The notes under the pieces are model-generated. The model saw only the letters and a list, made by a program, of their open reading frames with translations, was not told where the DNA came from and did no database searches. The position numbers and the translations under genes are program-made. This document shows positions 1 through 9,957 of a stretch of 64,000 nucleotides of DNA, one piece after another; positions within the stretch are counted from its first letter, which is position 1; every line of letters begins with the position of its first letter. This DNA comes from Saccharomyces mikatae IFO 1815 (Eukaryota; Ascomycota; Saccharomycetes; Saccharomycetales; Saccharomycetaceae): assembly GCF_947241705.1 (NCBI RefSeq), contig NC_079265.1, forward strand, positions 186,001 to 250,000. The letters run 5' to 3'.

Positions 1-521
1 CCAAGAACTCCATCAATAGACCTAAGCTGACTTCAAACTTGCACCATAAGGTGCACTCGTTAAATAAGAAAAGAGCTCAAAGAGAAAGGGCAGGCCTCTT
101 GAAACCAGCTAGATCTAGTGCAAATTCCAAATCTGGGGAAATAAAATCAGTAGCGTTAGACCTATACTTCGAAAACAAAAAGAACGAAAACCAAGGTTCT
201 ACTGCTGTCACGTTACCTAATGCACCATCTCCTCCAGCTTCCATTACTACAAGAACGCTTTCCAAAAAGAGAGCTAAGAAGATTGAAAGAAATTTGAAGT
301 ATGCTGCACAGAGAAAATTACTGGTTGACGTAAGCGCTAAGTTAGAAGATGAAATGGATATTGATCTAGACAGCGCCAAGAAGACGAAAGAGAATGAAAA
401 GAAAAGCTCTTTGACTTTGGTTAAGGAAGCCTTATGGAGTGTCATTGACGATACCGCATCTCACGGACTGGTCATTGAAAACGGACAAGGTACCACTCTG
501 GGTGGCCCCTTCTTCCCATGA
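1..521 (+). CDS. ALB1: Alb1, 60S ribosome biogenesis factor (5' partial)
   Basis: Shuttling pre-60S factor; in yeast it binds Arx1 and takes part in late nuclear maturation and export of the large ribosomal subunit. The window begins inside the gene. The open frame runs through codon 3-5 and the last two bases of the preceding codon, so only about three codons, including the start, are missing. 172 complete codons are visible; adding the missing ones gives about 175 residues, the usual yeast length. The protein is small, highly basic in its first half (KKRAQRER, KKRAKKIERN), with an acidic patch near residues 115-130 and a conserved end TLGGPFFP. It converges on RPE1 with about 130 bp between the stops. 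A TTG codon at 39 has been read as a start by frame calling, but the homologous reading continues upstream of it. Identity rests on sequence and synteny. Confidence 0.93.
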   Translation, partial: KNSINRPKLTSNLHHKVHSLNKKRAQRERAGLLKPARSSANSKSGEIKSVALDLYFENKKNENQGSTAVTLPNAPSPPASITTRTLSKKRAKKIERNLKYAAQRKLLVDVSAKLEDEMDIDLDSAKKTKENEKKSSLTLVKEALWSVIDDTASHGLVIENGQGTTLGGPFFP

Positions 522-650
522 GGTAGACATATGTATCTTGTATAGTAGTAATAACTCGGTATATGTATATTAGGAAATCCAAACAAGGAAAATGATATTA
601 CATCGTATAATATATTGAGTATAAATAAAAGGAATGTCTCGTAAGTAGGT

Positions 651-1913
<1,263 letters not shown>

Positions 1914-2579
1914 ATGAAAAAAACAGTGATGGCTTCATTTTCTTCAATCGAATTATTGGCACAAGTAGAAGTCGTCGAGCCCATCAGAGTGCAACTTTGG
2001 TTAAATGTCGTAAATTGTATGAGTGAATCATCCATGTACCAATGTCCTCCTCGGGATCATCGCTTTTTTTCTTCATCACGTCCCATTTTGTTGATCCGAC
2101 GTTCTATATCAACCGTATACAGATTGGTTGCCTCTCGTACCACACAGGTTTTGCGTGCGGCCAAAACCGTTGTCAAATGGTTCATTATTGTCGACCCACT
2201 GATAAATTCTATACTAATCAATTATCTCATTGATAGGCTTTTCGCTCTTGGACATGCTGTACTGCGAGTGAAAAAGCGCAAGACCAAGGAGAGACATTTC
2301 TGCTCGCCCACTACACAGTACATACATGTCAGGAGGCACAAACGTCCTCGTCTGAAGATTGTGGCCATCAAGAGAAAGCGAAGGCGTCGGAGACAGCATC
2401 ACATTGAGCGTCCACCAGCCAATATGTACCCGATGATGGAAATCCAGACGCTAGCTGTTCCACTCCCTCTTCCGAATCCAACTGCGCTTATACGCTATCA
2501 GCAGCAGCAGCAGCAGTATCACACTTGGTACGACCTCTCGCTCACTGAGGAAGCTCTCTCGACCTGTTGTTGTAGTTGA
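1914..2579 (+). CDS. YJL118W-like protein of unknown function
   Basis: Uncharacterised protein of 221 residues; its S. cerevisiae counterpart YJL118W is about 219 residues and sits in the same place. The open frame continues upstream to 1794, but I take the ATG at 1914 (MKKTVMASFSSIELL) because this is where similarity to YJL118W begins and a TATA-like element lies immediately 5'. Visible features are a hydrophobic stretch around residues 95-118 (WFIIVDPLINSILINYL), several clusters of Lys/Arg (RVKKRKTKER; KRKRRRRRQHH near 160), a poly-Gln run of seven near residue 200, and a Cys-rich end STCCCS. No enzyme motif is present. A possible membrane segment with basic flanks is an inference. Keeping this frame open in a diverged species supports a real gene, but function is unknown. 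Confidence 0.7.
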   Translation: MKKTVMASFSSIELLAQVEVVEPIRVQLWLNVVNCMSESSMYQCPPRDHRFFSSSRPILLIRRSISTVYRLVASRTTQVLRAAKTVVKWFIIVDPLINSILINYLIDRLFALGHAVLRVKKRKTKERHFCSPTTQYIHVRRHKRPRLKIVAIKRKRRRRRQHHIERPPANMYPMMEIQTLAVPLPLPNPTALIRYQQQQQQYHTWYDLSLTEEALSTCCCS

Positions 2580-2622
2580 ACTATAACTCAGATTCGCACA
2601 CCCACATTACCCAGCGCGCCCG

Positions 2623-2628
2623 CACGTG
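2623..2628. promoter_or_regulatory. CACGTG site upstream of PHO86, likely Pho4-bound
   Basis: CACGTG (within GCACGTGC) lies 185-190 bp before the PHO86 start. Pho4 binds CACGTG, and PHO86 is known as a phosphate-responsive gene. Cbf1 can bind the same core, so the assignment to Pho4 comes from context. Confidence 0.6.
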
Positions 2629-2812
2629 CTTTTTATGGAAACTATAATGAATAACGACCAAAGACCATCTTTTAACTCTTTCTTTTCACATGTGAAGCTT
2701 TTCATGTTTATAGATATATAGCACATACTTTATTAGGTATTTCAGATTGATTAGACTATTCCAGTTGCACATTTTTTCATAACGAACTCAGAAGAGTAAG
2801 AAGAGTAGCGTA

Positions 2813-3748
2813 ATGGCGGTTCAACAAAGAAATAACAATTCCGGTAGAAAGTCCGATAAGAACGCCCCATCAGTCCCACAAGTGGATGCATTGTTGGACA
2901 GGCCGCTTGATATTGATGCCCCCCCTACTATCTATAGTGTCAATTTGAAGCCGGAATACGGTACAGCTGCGTTGAATCTGTCTGCTGATTTCATCAAACA
3001 AGAACAAGCACAGGCCAATAAGTATTTGTTCTTTCACCCCATCATTCTCATCGTTCTGGCCTTTGGGCTGCTTATTTACTTAACTCCAAGAGTCTATTTT
3101 CCTTTAAGAAATACGGGGTCCGTCGCCGGATGGTTCTACCAGCTGGCTCTAATCAATAGGAGAGAGGTCCTCACTGGGCTAGTGTTTACTGCGATCGGTG
3201 CGTCCTTCCTGTTCACCTTACTTTCTCGCGTATCCGACTCATATTTCAAGTCCAAGATTAACCAACTTGTCGCTTCAAAAGGTGAAAAGGTCTTTGGTAT
3301 AAACCTGAACGATTTGGTGGCAAGACACGAAACGGAAGATCCAGTAGTAAACAATACACATATCATTGTTTATAGAGAAACACCCATTGCATTGATTTCG
3401 TTATCTCCTAACATGACCTTGTCTACCAATGAGAACTTAGTCATGAGTGTTACCACTGTGGGTTGTCGTCGTGTATATGTCAAAAGTGGTATTATCGAAG
3501 ACCTGATTGACTGGGCTATGCTGCACTCTAAAAATATTAGAAACAGCGGTAAGTATGGGGAGACCATGAAACTCTTGATCGATGTCTACTCATTCGATAA
3601 CACATTTAAAGAAATCTTGAAGAAAAAAGGTTTCACTTATATTCAAAGCATTAGGGTCTCTGAAAACCGACTTTTAGGTGGATTGTTTGGTGTCAAGAAG
3701 GAATTATGGGGTTTACAATTCCATTTCAAAACCGAAAATAAGCACTAA
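2813..3748 (+). CDS. PHO86: Pho86, ER packaging factor for the Pho84 phosphate transporter
   Basis: ER membrane protein needed for exit of the high-affinity phosphate transporter Pho84 from the ER. The 311-residue length equals that of S. cerevisiae Pho86. Two hydrophobic segments are visible at about residues 74-91 ([16 protein letters not shown]) and 118-137 ([19 protein letters not shown]), followed by a soluble C-terminal half containing the well-conserved block [13 protein letters not shown] and [18 protein letters not shown]. The N-terminal 60 residues are noticeably more divergent from S. cerevisiae than the C-terminal half, judged from memory. The first ATG of the frame gives MAVQQR, as in the known protein. 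A CACGTG site about 190 bp upstream fits control by Pho4. Confidence 0.96.
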   Translation: MAVQQRNNNSGRKSDKNAPSVPQVDALLDRPLDIDAPPTIYSVNLKPEYGTAALNLSADFIKQEQAQANKYLFFHPIILIVLAFGLLIYLTPRVYFPLRNTGSVAGWFYQLALINRREVLTGLVFTAIGASFLFTLLSRVSDSYFKSKINQLVASKGEKVFGINLNDLVARHETEDPVVNNTHIIVYRETPIALISLSPNMTLSTNENLVMSVTTVGCRRVYVKSGIIEDLIDWAMLHSKNIRNSGKYGETMKLLIDVYSFDNTFKEILKKKGFTYIQSIRVSENRLLGGLFGVKKELWGLQFHFKTENKH

Positions 3749-4113
3749 TAATATTATTATATTATAGCTACTAGAAAAAAGTACAATGTTCAGGACGTTG
3801 ATAAATGAACGCTATAATATTTTATATATGTATATAAACACCTAGTTAATAAGAAAAAAAGTGGAAACGAACTAAAGGAAAACCAAAATGCAGAGCATAC
3901 CTTAAAGGGTAGAGAATATAACAGAATATTTTGAAATCCATAGCATAATAGAGGTTAACGTGACCTTTTTTAAGGAAATGAAATGAAATGAGGGAAGAAA
4001 ATATATAGTCCCAATGTGTGAAAGCAAATAAAAGTGGAGAAAAAAAGAACAACAAGAGTAAACGAGGGTATCAAAAATACAAGTCTTTCTTGAACCGAAA
4101 GGATGAAAATAAC
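3749..4113. other. Convergent 3' region between PHO86 and NCA3
   Basis: 365 bp between two convergent genes. It is A+T-rich and holds only short frames. I see no RNA gene or repeat; it is expected to contain both 3' UTRs and poly(A) signals. Confidence 0.6.
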
Positions 4114-5130
4114 TTAATAGAAAACAAATTCAGCAGATCCGGATAGCACAGAAACTGTGCAACCATCAGAACTATCTCCAATGAAAGAGCCGTCTTCATA
4201 AGCACAGTTGCCTTGAACATCAGCTCCGTCGGATGCGACAATTTTAACATTGAAGTTGGCGGCTTGGTTACTATTAGGGTTTGGAATTAACGACAGATAG
4301 GTTTCCCCATTAGTATGACCAGCGCCCAGCACTATTGGAGCCCAGTTTCCGACATCCGAACCTGAAGTACCCCATATACAACCATCTTCCACAGAAACCC
4401 CCGCGTTGTTTATGTAGTATTGAGCAGATGTCTTTTTACCCTGCCATTGATAGTAGGTATCTTCATCAACAACAGAAATGGGCTGTGAATCACCACCATC
4501 AACCAGAGTGGGGATGACCATATTTTCAGAACCTGGGTAATCAGTTCTACAAAGAGCAATGGAGTCGCTCTTTTTGTTAACAGCTTTGGCAGATGTTTCA
4601 TCCGTGGAACACAGATCGCTAGTGTCAGTGTTAGTACGATACAAATAACCGTTTTTACAATAAAGGCCACCGACAGATTTACCGTCGCCTGGCTGATTGG
4701 AAGGCCATTGAGTTTTCGACATGCCAGGCTCACAGGCATAAGAACAGTAATAACCATCCTTACACTCGGACGATGTGTTGGCATCCATGTCCATAACAGA
4801 TGCCCATCCACCGAATCCTAACCAATCCAGTGAAACTATTCCGTTGGCAGAAGGAAAGTCTGAACACTTCACGGTACCGTCTTGAAATCCGCCATCGCGT
4901 TTCTGCTCTGAAAAGTCCTTTTTAGAAGAGTTCAATATGGTGGTGGTAGTAGCAGCAGAGTCAGCGCCCTTAGTAGCGGCATTTAAATCAATGTATTGCG
5001 TAACAGTCACGACTGCCGGTTTTTCGTCTTTATGATGGTCTTCATGATGCCCATCTGCAGGAGCGGGAGCGGGAGCAGAAAGTGCAACGGAAGAAAGGGA
5101 TGACAGTAATAGAGCCGTAAAAATTTTCAT
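4114..5130 (-). CDS. NCA3: Nca3, SUN-family secreted/cell-wall protein
   Basis: Member of the SUN family (Sim1, Uth1, Nca3, Sun4), proteins linked to cell-wall remodelling and septation. NCA3 was first described through an effect on mitochondrial ATP synthase subunit mRNA. The 338-residue protein starts with a signal peptide ([19 protein letters not shown]) and an Ala-Pro/His-rich spacer. A Kex2-type Lys-Arg at residues 77-78 precedes the mature domain. The C-terminal SUN domain has the family pattern Cys-x5-Cys-x3-Cys-x24-Cys, beginning at [11 protein letters not shown], and further Cys residues toward the end. Length and start agree with the yeast protein (337 residues). The paralogue Uth1 is excluded by position in the chromosome and overall fit rather than by any single motif. 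It is convergent with PHO86. Confidence 0.95.
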   Translation of the reverse strand: MKIFTALLLSSLSSVALSAPAPAPADGHHEDHHKDEKPAVVTVTQYIDLNAATKGADSAATTTTILNSSKKDFSEQKRDGGFQDGTVKCSDFPSANGIVSLDWLGFGGWASVMDMDANTSSECKDGYYCSYACEPGMSKTQWPSNQPGDGKSVGGLYCKNGYLYRTNTDTSDLCSTDETSAKAVNKKSDSIALCRTDYPGSENMVIPTLVDGGDSQPISVVDEDTYYQWQGKKTSAQYYINNAGVSVEDGCIWGTSGSDVGNWAPIVLGAGHTNGETYLSLIPNPNSNQAANFNVKIVASDGADVQGNCAYEDGSFIGDSSDGCTVSVLSGSAEFVFY

Positions 5131-5325
5131 AATGTGTTAGAGAGAGGATAAGTAAGTATGTTCAACTATACTAAATATTTTAATATTAAAGGAAAGTGAG
5201 GTACCGTCTATAGAGAGACTGTTAGTTGGTAATCAGTAGTGAACGGAGAAGCCCGAAATGAATGGATATATTCTTTTTGCTACTATGCAACTGTTGAGAA
5301 CTTGACGTTAAAACAAAATAGCCAA

Positions 5326-5353
5326 ATATATATGTATATATATATATATATAT
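5326..5353. repeat. TA dinucleotide microsatellite
   Basis: A run of alternating T and A with a single G interruption, about 28 bp, located about 200 bp upstream of NCA3. Such tracts vary in length between strains and can act as TATA-like sequence for the neighbouring gene. Confidence 0.85.
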
Positions 5354-6343
5354 GCATTATAAACAGCCAGGGAAAGACAAGTACGACAGATTGATATTAA
5401 TCAATATGGGATATCTGTTTTATATCCAAAGACATCTTCTTTGCCACCCATAATCGGCGCCCTAATTCCGGAGTTCAATTAAAACTCCACCTTCTCGCAT
5501 TGCACGTACTCTCTAATTCCATAATATAGTATCGCCACTGACCCCATACTAAAATTTTTCTTGCTCGATCTGATATCCTCTTTGGGTTAATTGCCGTTGG
5601 TATTGTCTAGACTTTTCTCGGAGATGGCGCATTTATTTGCCGTCAAGAGATCCTCTCTTACCATATTAAGTAAGTGGTCTTCGTTTCTTTTTCTTTCTGA
5701 CAGGGGTACTCGCAGGCATTTGAATCTCGAAGCGATCACGTGTGGGCCTAGGCCCCTAAAAAAGGCCCTCGTGGGTGGTTTCCGTTACCCACCTCCGATG
5801 AAGATGTATCTACGAGACTCATTTCTTTCGTCGTTTCTTTTTCTGGCGAGGTGCTTGATGAAAATACACAATTAAACTTTCAATTGCTGGGCGGCAGGGA
5901 ATAAAGAGGTGAGCATGAATGACGACGGCTAAGGTAGCTTCTTTTCGTCTTTTGAGGTCTTAATTGTGCGCTCCCCTGAAAAGCATTGGACTTACTCTGA
6001 GAAGCCGTAAGAAGTAGGCAAATTAAGTTATGATTAGTAGACATGATGCCGCGTTTGCCTAACTTCAAATTACCTTCATGAAATACGTTTTTCTACCGAG
6101 CTCTTCTTCTTTTTCACGCCTTTGTTGGCTTGACCAGACTTTCACTTGGCTTGGTTTTCCTTGATTCTTTTCTTTTTTATCGGCTCGATGCCACACCTAA
6201 CTCTCAAAAACGCTTATTAGGGTTATTCAAAGAGTGATGATGCCTTGGCGAGAGTTCGGTCCTCAGAAAGTTGTTGGCGTTTGAATTTTCTCTCTTAGTA
6301 TATGCGTTTGGGACAGGACGTCTTTACAGCGGCATTGTCGTTT

Positions 6344-6382
6344 ACGCGTTTTTTTGACTTTTTTTTCTCATCCTGAACGCGT
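6344..6382. promoter_or_regulatory. Pair of MCB boxes upstream of ASF1
   Basis: Two exact ACGCGT boxes lie at 6344-6349 and 6377-6382, about 160-200 bp before the ASF1 ATG. MBF (Mbp1-Swi6) binds ACGCGT and drives G1/S transcription; ASF1 is known to peak around S phase. Two copies 33 bp apart make chance occurrence unlikely. Confidence 0.8.
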
Positions 6383-6544
6383 AAATCTATTCCCTTTTTC
6401 ACGTAATGGGGATTCAACTAACTACAAAGAAAAGAACTTGCAATAGCACATACCAACACTTGAAAGCACTCCGAAGAGGCAAGAACTTCACAAGTTTAGC
6501 ATTGTACTCTCCACAACGTCCAATCAAGGTGCAGATATAAGAAA

Positions 6545-7393
6545 ATGTCAATTGTTTCACTATTAGGCATCAAAGTTTTGAATAATCCAGCCAGGTTTAC
6601 TGACCCATATGAGTTTGAGATCACCTTTGAGTGCTTAGAATCTTTAAAACACGACCTAGAATGGAAACTGACCTACGTTGGGTCTTCTCGTTCGTTGGAC
6701 CATGATCAAGAATTGGACTCAATTCTGGTAGGCCCTGTTCCCGTAGGTGTTAATAAGTTTGTGTTTTCTGCTGATCCTCCTTCTGCCGAACTGATTCCTG
6801 CCAGCGAACTGGTAAGTGTTACAGTTATACTATTAAGTTGTTCTTATGATGGGAGAGAGTTTGTTAGAGTAGGCTACTACGTGAATAATGAGTACGATGA
6901 AGAAGAGTTGAGAGAAAATCCGCCAGCAAAAGTACAAGTTGATCATATTGTAAGGAACATACTGGCTGAAAAGCCAAGAGTCACAAGGTTCAACATCGTT
7001 TGGGATAATGAAAATGAAGGAGATTTGTACCCACCTGAACAGCCAGGAGTAGATGATGAAGAGGACGATGATGAAGAAGATGATGATGAAGAAGACGATG
7101 ACGAAGGTGAAGAAGATGAAGAAGATGACGACCAAGGAGACGGAGAAGGAGAAGCTGAGGAAGCAGCTGAGGAAGAGGAAGAGGAAGAGGAAAAGACTGA
7201 AGACAATGAAACAAATCTTGAAGAAGAGGAAGAAGACATAGAAAACAGCGACGGCGAGGAGGAAGAGGCAGAAGAAGAAGTAGAAGCTGCAGAAAAGAAC
7301 GAAAACGGCAGTGATAAAAAAAGGAGGAAAATAGAAGGCCATTCTACAGATATCCAATCTACCCCAAAGGACAAGACATCTCCAACAAACTGA
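6545..7393 (+). CDS. ASF1: Histone H3-H4 chaperone Asf1
   Basis: Binds histone H3-H4 dimers and hands them to CAF-1 and HIR for nucleosome assembly; also presents H3 to Rtt109 for K56 acetylation. The first 155 residues form the conserved immunoglobulin-like core and look almost identical to S. cerevisiae. Known histone-contact residues are in place: Val94, Tyr112 and Arg145. After residue 168 the protein becomes an acidic tail made almost entirely of Asp and Glu, with a basic patch KKRRK before the end. Total length is 282, against 279 in S. cerevisiae; the difference lies in the repetitive tail. Two MCB boxes upstream indicate S-phase expression. A long Ser-rich frame on the opposite strand (6943-7374) is only the shadow of the GAA/GAT repeats. 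Confidence 0.98.
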   Translation: MSIVSLLGIKVLNNPARFTDPYEFEITFECLESLKHDLEWKLTYVGSSRSLDHDQELDSILVGPVPVGVNKFVFSADPPSAELIPASELVSVTVILLSCSYDGREFVRVGYYVNNEYDEEELRENPPAKVQVDHIVRNILAEKPRVTRFNIVWDNENEGDLYPPEQPGVDDEEDDDEEDDDEEDDDEGEEDEEDDDQGDGEGEAEEAAEEEEEEEEKTEDNETNLEEEEEDIENSDGEEEEAEEEVEAAEKNENGSDKKRRKIEGHSTDIQSTPKDKTSPTN

Positions 7394-7558
7394 GAATTCG
7401 TGGAGGTTATAATCTCAATAGTACTTTTACAAAGTTCGATTTATAAGTGTATAGATAAGCAGACAGGAAAAATACAACAAAATAAAACTCACATTAAGTC
7501 AAGAATAGGTAAAATAACATTATTCTTCAGTTGCTTTCATATATTTGGGGATCAAAAA

Positions 7559-7631
7559 TGGACGAGTCCGGAATCGAACCGGAGACCTCTCCCATGCTAA
7601 GGGAGCGCGCTACCGACTACGCCACACGCCC
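7559..7631 (-). tRNA. tRNA-Ala, anticodon AGC
   Basis: Read on the minus strand this is a complete 73-nt tRNA with no intron. It has the G3:U70 pair that identifies tRNA-Ala, an anticodon stem CTCCC/GGGAG around loop TTAGCAT (anticodon AGC, read as IGC), and a T arm TCCGG-TTCGATT-CCGGA with discriminator A. The gene ends in a run of five T on its own strand just past 7559. It matches the classical yeast alanine tRNA. It lies 27 bp from the left end of the sigma LTR and points away from it. Confidence 0.98.
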
Positions 7632-7742
7632 ATAATTTGTTAGAATTCATCTTATTCTTGTTGTATGTTAAGATGTGATACCTCAGTATGACAATACATC
7701 ATCATTCTAAACGTTCATAAAACACATATGAAACAATCTTAT

Positions 7743-8410
7743 TGTTGGAATGAAAATCAACTATCGTCTATCAACTAGTAGTCATACTACTAGTACATTA
7801 TCATATACGGTGTTATAAGATGACATAAGTTATGAGAAGCGGTCATCGAAATAAGTGGAAGCTGAAATGCAAGGATTGATAATGTAATAGGATAATGACT
7901 GACAAATATAAAATTGAGATAATAGTGGAGTTTGATGTAATTTTTGGGATTCCATTTTTTATAAGGCAATAATATTAAGTATGTAGATATACTAGAAGTT
8001 CTCCTCAGGGATTTAGGAATCCATAAAAGGGAATCTGCAATTCTACACAATTCTATAAACATTATTATCATCGTTTTATATGTTCTTATTCATTGATCCT
8101 ATTACATTATCAATCCTTGCGTTTCAGCTTCCACTAGTTTAGATGACTATATCTCATCATTTGCGTCATCTTCTAACACCGTATATGATAATATACTAGT
8201 AATATGACTACTAGTTAGTAGATGATAGTTGATTTATATTACAACAAAAATGACAATAAAAGCATATACAGAATTATGTAGAATTACGAGTTCCATTTAT
8301 TGGATTCCTATATCCTCGAGGAGAACTTCTAGTATATCTACATACCTAATATTATTGCCTTTATCAACAATGGAATCCCAACAATCATCTCAAAATTCGC
8401 CAATCTCTCA
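7743..8410 (+). mobile_element. Delta solo LTR (Ty1/Ty2 family), split by another delta
   Basis: A plus-strand delta LTR in two parts, 7743-7914 and 8252-8410, together about 331 bp, near the full 334 bp. It begins TGTTGGAATG and ends with CTCA. It is flanked by the 5-bp duplication CTTAT (7738-7742 and 8411-8415), so it entered the sigma LTR as a proper integration. A second, minus-strand delta interrupts it. No Ty1/Ty2 coding sequence remains. Confidence 0.9.
7915..8246 (-). mobile_element. Delta solo LTR (Ty1/Ty2 family) inserted inside another delta
   Basis: A full-length (332 bp) delta LTR in reverse orientation: its 5' end TGTTGT is at 8246 and its CA end at 7915. It is flanked by the duplication AAAAT (7910-7914 and 8247-8251), which belongs to the delta around it. 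It is therefore younger than its host delta. No internal element sequence remains, so it was left by LTR-LTR recombination. Confidence 0.9.
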
Positions 8411-8463
8411 CTTATAACGAAACGAACAGATTGAACATGAGATTGAGATATTAGCGAATTTTG

Positions 8464-8844
8464 TGTTGATAATTAGTAGTTTAGTAAGTTGTAATAATTA
8501 AGAATAGTCGTTCCTTCTTAATCTATATAAGAGAGGTATATAAAACACACGCTGATTGGGTGTATTAAACCAAAAGGTTCAGACATAAATCAGAGTGTTG
8601 ATGATAAGAATTTAGTGTTAACTCATCTTCTTATATACTAAGTTCTGGACAATTAATAGATCTTTATCTTATTAGTGCAGGAAATTCTATAATTAGAATT
8701 TCCCTACTCCATTTAAATTGGTATCACCATAAGAATGTTAGTATTAATTTACTCAACATCATTAGTATCATGTTAAAGAATGTTCGTCATCAACTACAAC
8801 AATTTATATGAATAAATGTATAGTGGTAATCACTTATTCCAACA
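8464..8844 (-). mobile_element. Probable tau-type solo LTR (Ty4/Tsu4 family)
   Basis: About 381 bp bounded by the inverted ends TGTTG and CAACA. It lies between sigma sequence on both sides. Read on the minus strand it starts TGTTGGAATAAG and carries a TATA-rich stretch near its 3' end (around 8517-8540 on the plus strand), as expected of an LTR promoter. Size and location suggest the Ty4 tau LTR, but I cannot compare it with a reference, and the family call is tentative. No clear target duplication was found. Confidence 0.55.
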
Positions 8845-8884
8845 TATACGAATAGGTGTATAGTAGTAATCACTTATTCTAACA
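8805..8884. repeat. Imperfect 40-bp tandem copy of the tau-like LTR tip
   Basis: Bases 8805-8844 (tip of the tau-like LTR) and 8845-8884 are direct neighbours and agree at 35 of 40 positions. The second copy is probably the remnant of an older LTR of the same family, or a local duplication. Confidence 0.8.
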
Positions 8885-8971
8885 AAGTTACTTCCCTAAA
8901 ATAGTATATTAGGATTGTCAGGACATCCCGGTATTAGTTGAGCCCGTAATACAACAAACCTAACCTTTAAG

Positions 8972-9043
8972 TCCGTGATAGTTTAATGGTCAGAATGGGC
9001 GCTTGTCGCGTGCCAGATCGGGGTTCAATTCCCCGTCGCGGAG
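8972..9043 (+). tRNA. tRNA-Asp, anticodon GUC
   Basis: A complete 72-nt tRNA without intron. Acceptor TCCGTGA pairs with TCGCGGA, the anticodon loop CTTGTCGCG carries GTC, the T arm is CGGGG-TTCAATT-CCCCG, and the discriminator is G. A run of seven T starts within 3 bp of the end and serves as Pol III terminator. The Ty3 sigma end lies 15 bp upstream. Confidence 0.98.
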
Positions 9044-9280
9044 ATTTTTTTGCACTCTTTAATATCTAAGGGTATAATTCGCTTTTATGAAATGCAGCAG
9101 CCCCATTTCATACATTCCGAAGTTTGTTAGCTGCAAGGTTATGACAGAATCTACAATCTCACATGCAACTATATAATTCTTTTCTTTGACTTTACCAGAT
9201 GCCCTTTAACTCTTTGCTTGACGTTGCAGCTATGATGATCTTTAATTGCCTTATAATTGTTTTGCTACCAAGTGAGTACG

Positions 9281-9614
9281 TGATATTGGTTGAATGAAAT
9301 TCAATTATCATCTATAAGCCAGCAGTCATACCACGAGCATATTATCATATACGGTGTGAAAAGATGACATAAATATTAAGAAACAGTCATCAATATTAAC
9401 GGAAGCTGAAAACAATGATTGATAGTGTAATAGGATGATGAATGATAACATATAAAGCAAGAGAACAAACGAATATGTTATTGTGTAGAATTATCGATTT
9501 CTTTTGTGAACACCTATACCTTTAAGGAGAACTTCTAGTGTATTCTACATAAGAATAATATCATCTTAATCAGAAATGGGATCTCTACAAGCATCTCAAA
9601 ATTCACCAATCACT
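9281..9614 (+). mobile_element. Old decayed delta solo LTR (Ty1/Ty2 family)
   Basis: Collinear with delta across its length: a start like TGxxTTGG-GAATGAAA, the block TTATCATATACGGTGT near 9341, GGAGAACTTCTAGT near 9528, and an end near CACCAATCACTTA. It is clearly more diverged than the two deltas at 7.7-8.4 kb, so it is older. Its ends are approximate. It lies between tRNA-Asp and MDV1. Confidence 0.8.
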
Positions 9615-9831
9615 TAATGTTATTTTCTTTACTTTACATATTACTGCTCTCCTCATAGTTGTTATCCCTGTTTATTATAGTCATCGGACTTTCCCGTCCG
9701 ATAGGAATTCGCTCAACTTTGACAGGCGGAACTAATTTCACATCGATTTTCTTTGGAATAAATAAGAAATTAACTTTCGACAGACAAATGCTAATATATA
9801 TTCTTTGTAGCCTTCAATTAACAGCAAAATA

Positions 9832-9957
9832 ATGGCAAACAATGTCAGTGAACGATCAGATAACTCATATAGGGAAAACATTGTCCACAACGGCTTCCGC
9901 CTTCCTAAACTACCAGAAATCAAGCAACAGCAACACTCAAGATGTACTAACCAATAA
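9832..9957 (+). promoter_or_regulatory. Upstream ATG/short ORF overlapping the MDV1 start
   Basis: An ATG at 9832 opens a 41-codon frame ending with TAA at 9955-9957. It is offset by 10 nt from the MDV1 ATG (9842), so it is in another frame and overlaps the first part of MDV1. If the transcript starts upstream of 9832, ribosomes would meet this ATG first and MDV1 would need leaky scanning. Whether it is used is unknown. Confidence 0.4.

Larger units (their letters stand above)
5131..6544. other. Long intergenic region between NCA3 and ASF1
   Basis: 1.4 kb shared by the divergent NCA3 and ASF1 promoters. Contents I can point to: a TA repeat (5326-5353); a CACGTG at 5737-5742 followed by a G/C-rich patch with GGCCTAGGCC and a stress-type CCCCT; and two MCB boxes close to ASF1. 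Open frames of up to 94 codons exist on both strands but look random. No RNA gene is recognised. Confidence 0.6.
7659..8956 (+). mobile_element. Sigma solo LTR (Ty3 family), interrupted by later insertions
   Basis: The left part (7659-7742) begins TGTTGTAT and matches the start of the Ty3 sigma LTR. Sequence continues at 8411-8442 after a delta insertion. The right end (about 8885-8956) matches the sigma 3' end and closes with ATACAACA, the inverted copy of the start. Between them lie a nested pair of deltas and a tau-like LTR; part of the sigma middle is not visible. The right end is 15 bp before the mature 5' end of tRNA-Asp, the place where Ty3 integrates. No matching 5-bp duplication flanks the two outer ends, so recombination between two sigma copies is also possible. 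This is an old fossil LTR, the oldest layer of the stack, with no internal Ty3 genes. Confidence 0.75.

Noticed and set aside
6943-7374. 143-codon minus-strand frame, very Ser-rich
   Set aside because: It is the reverse reading of the GAA/GAT repeats in the ASF1 acidic tail.
7400-7600. 66-codon plus-strand frame downstream of ASF1
   Set aside because: Its end (SPESNRRPLPC) is the well-known false peptide from the antisense strand of a tRNA gene; it overlaps tRNA-Ala.
7790-8417. Frames of 93 and 62 codons between the tRNA genes
   Set aside because: They lie wholly within delta LTRs and recur in the delta at 38.5 kb; LTRs of this family do not encode these peptides.
9944-9952. TACTAAC within the start of MDV1
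   Set aside because: It lies in coding sequence that reads straight through without a need for splicing.
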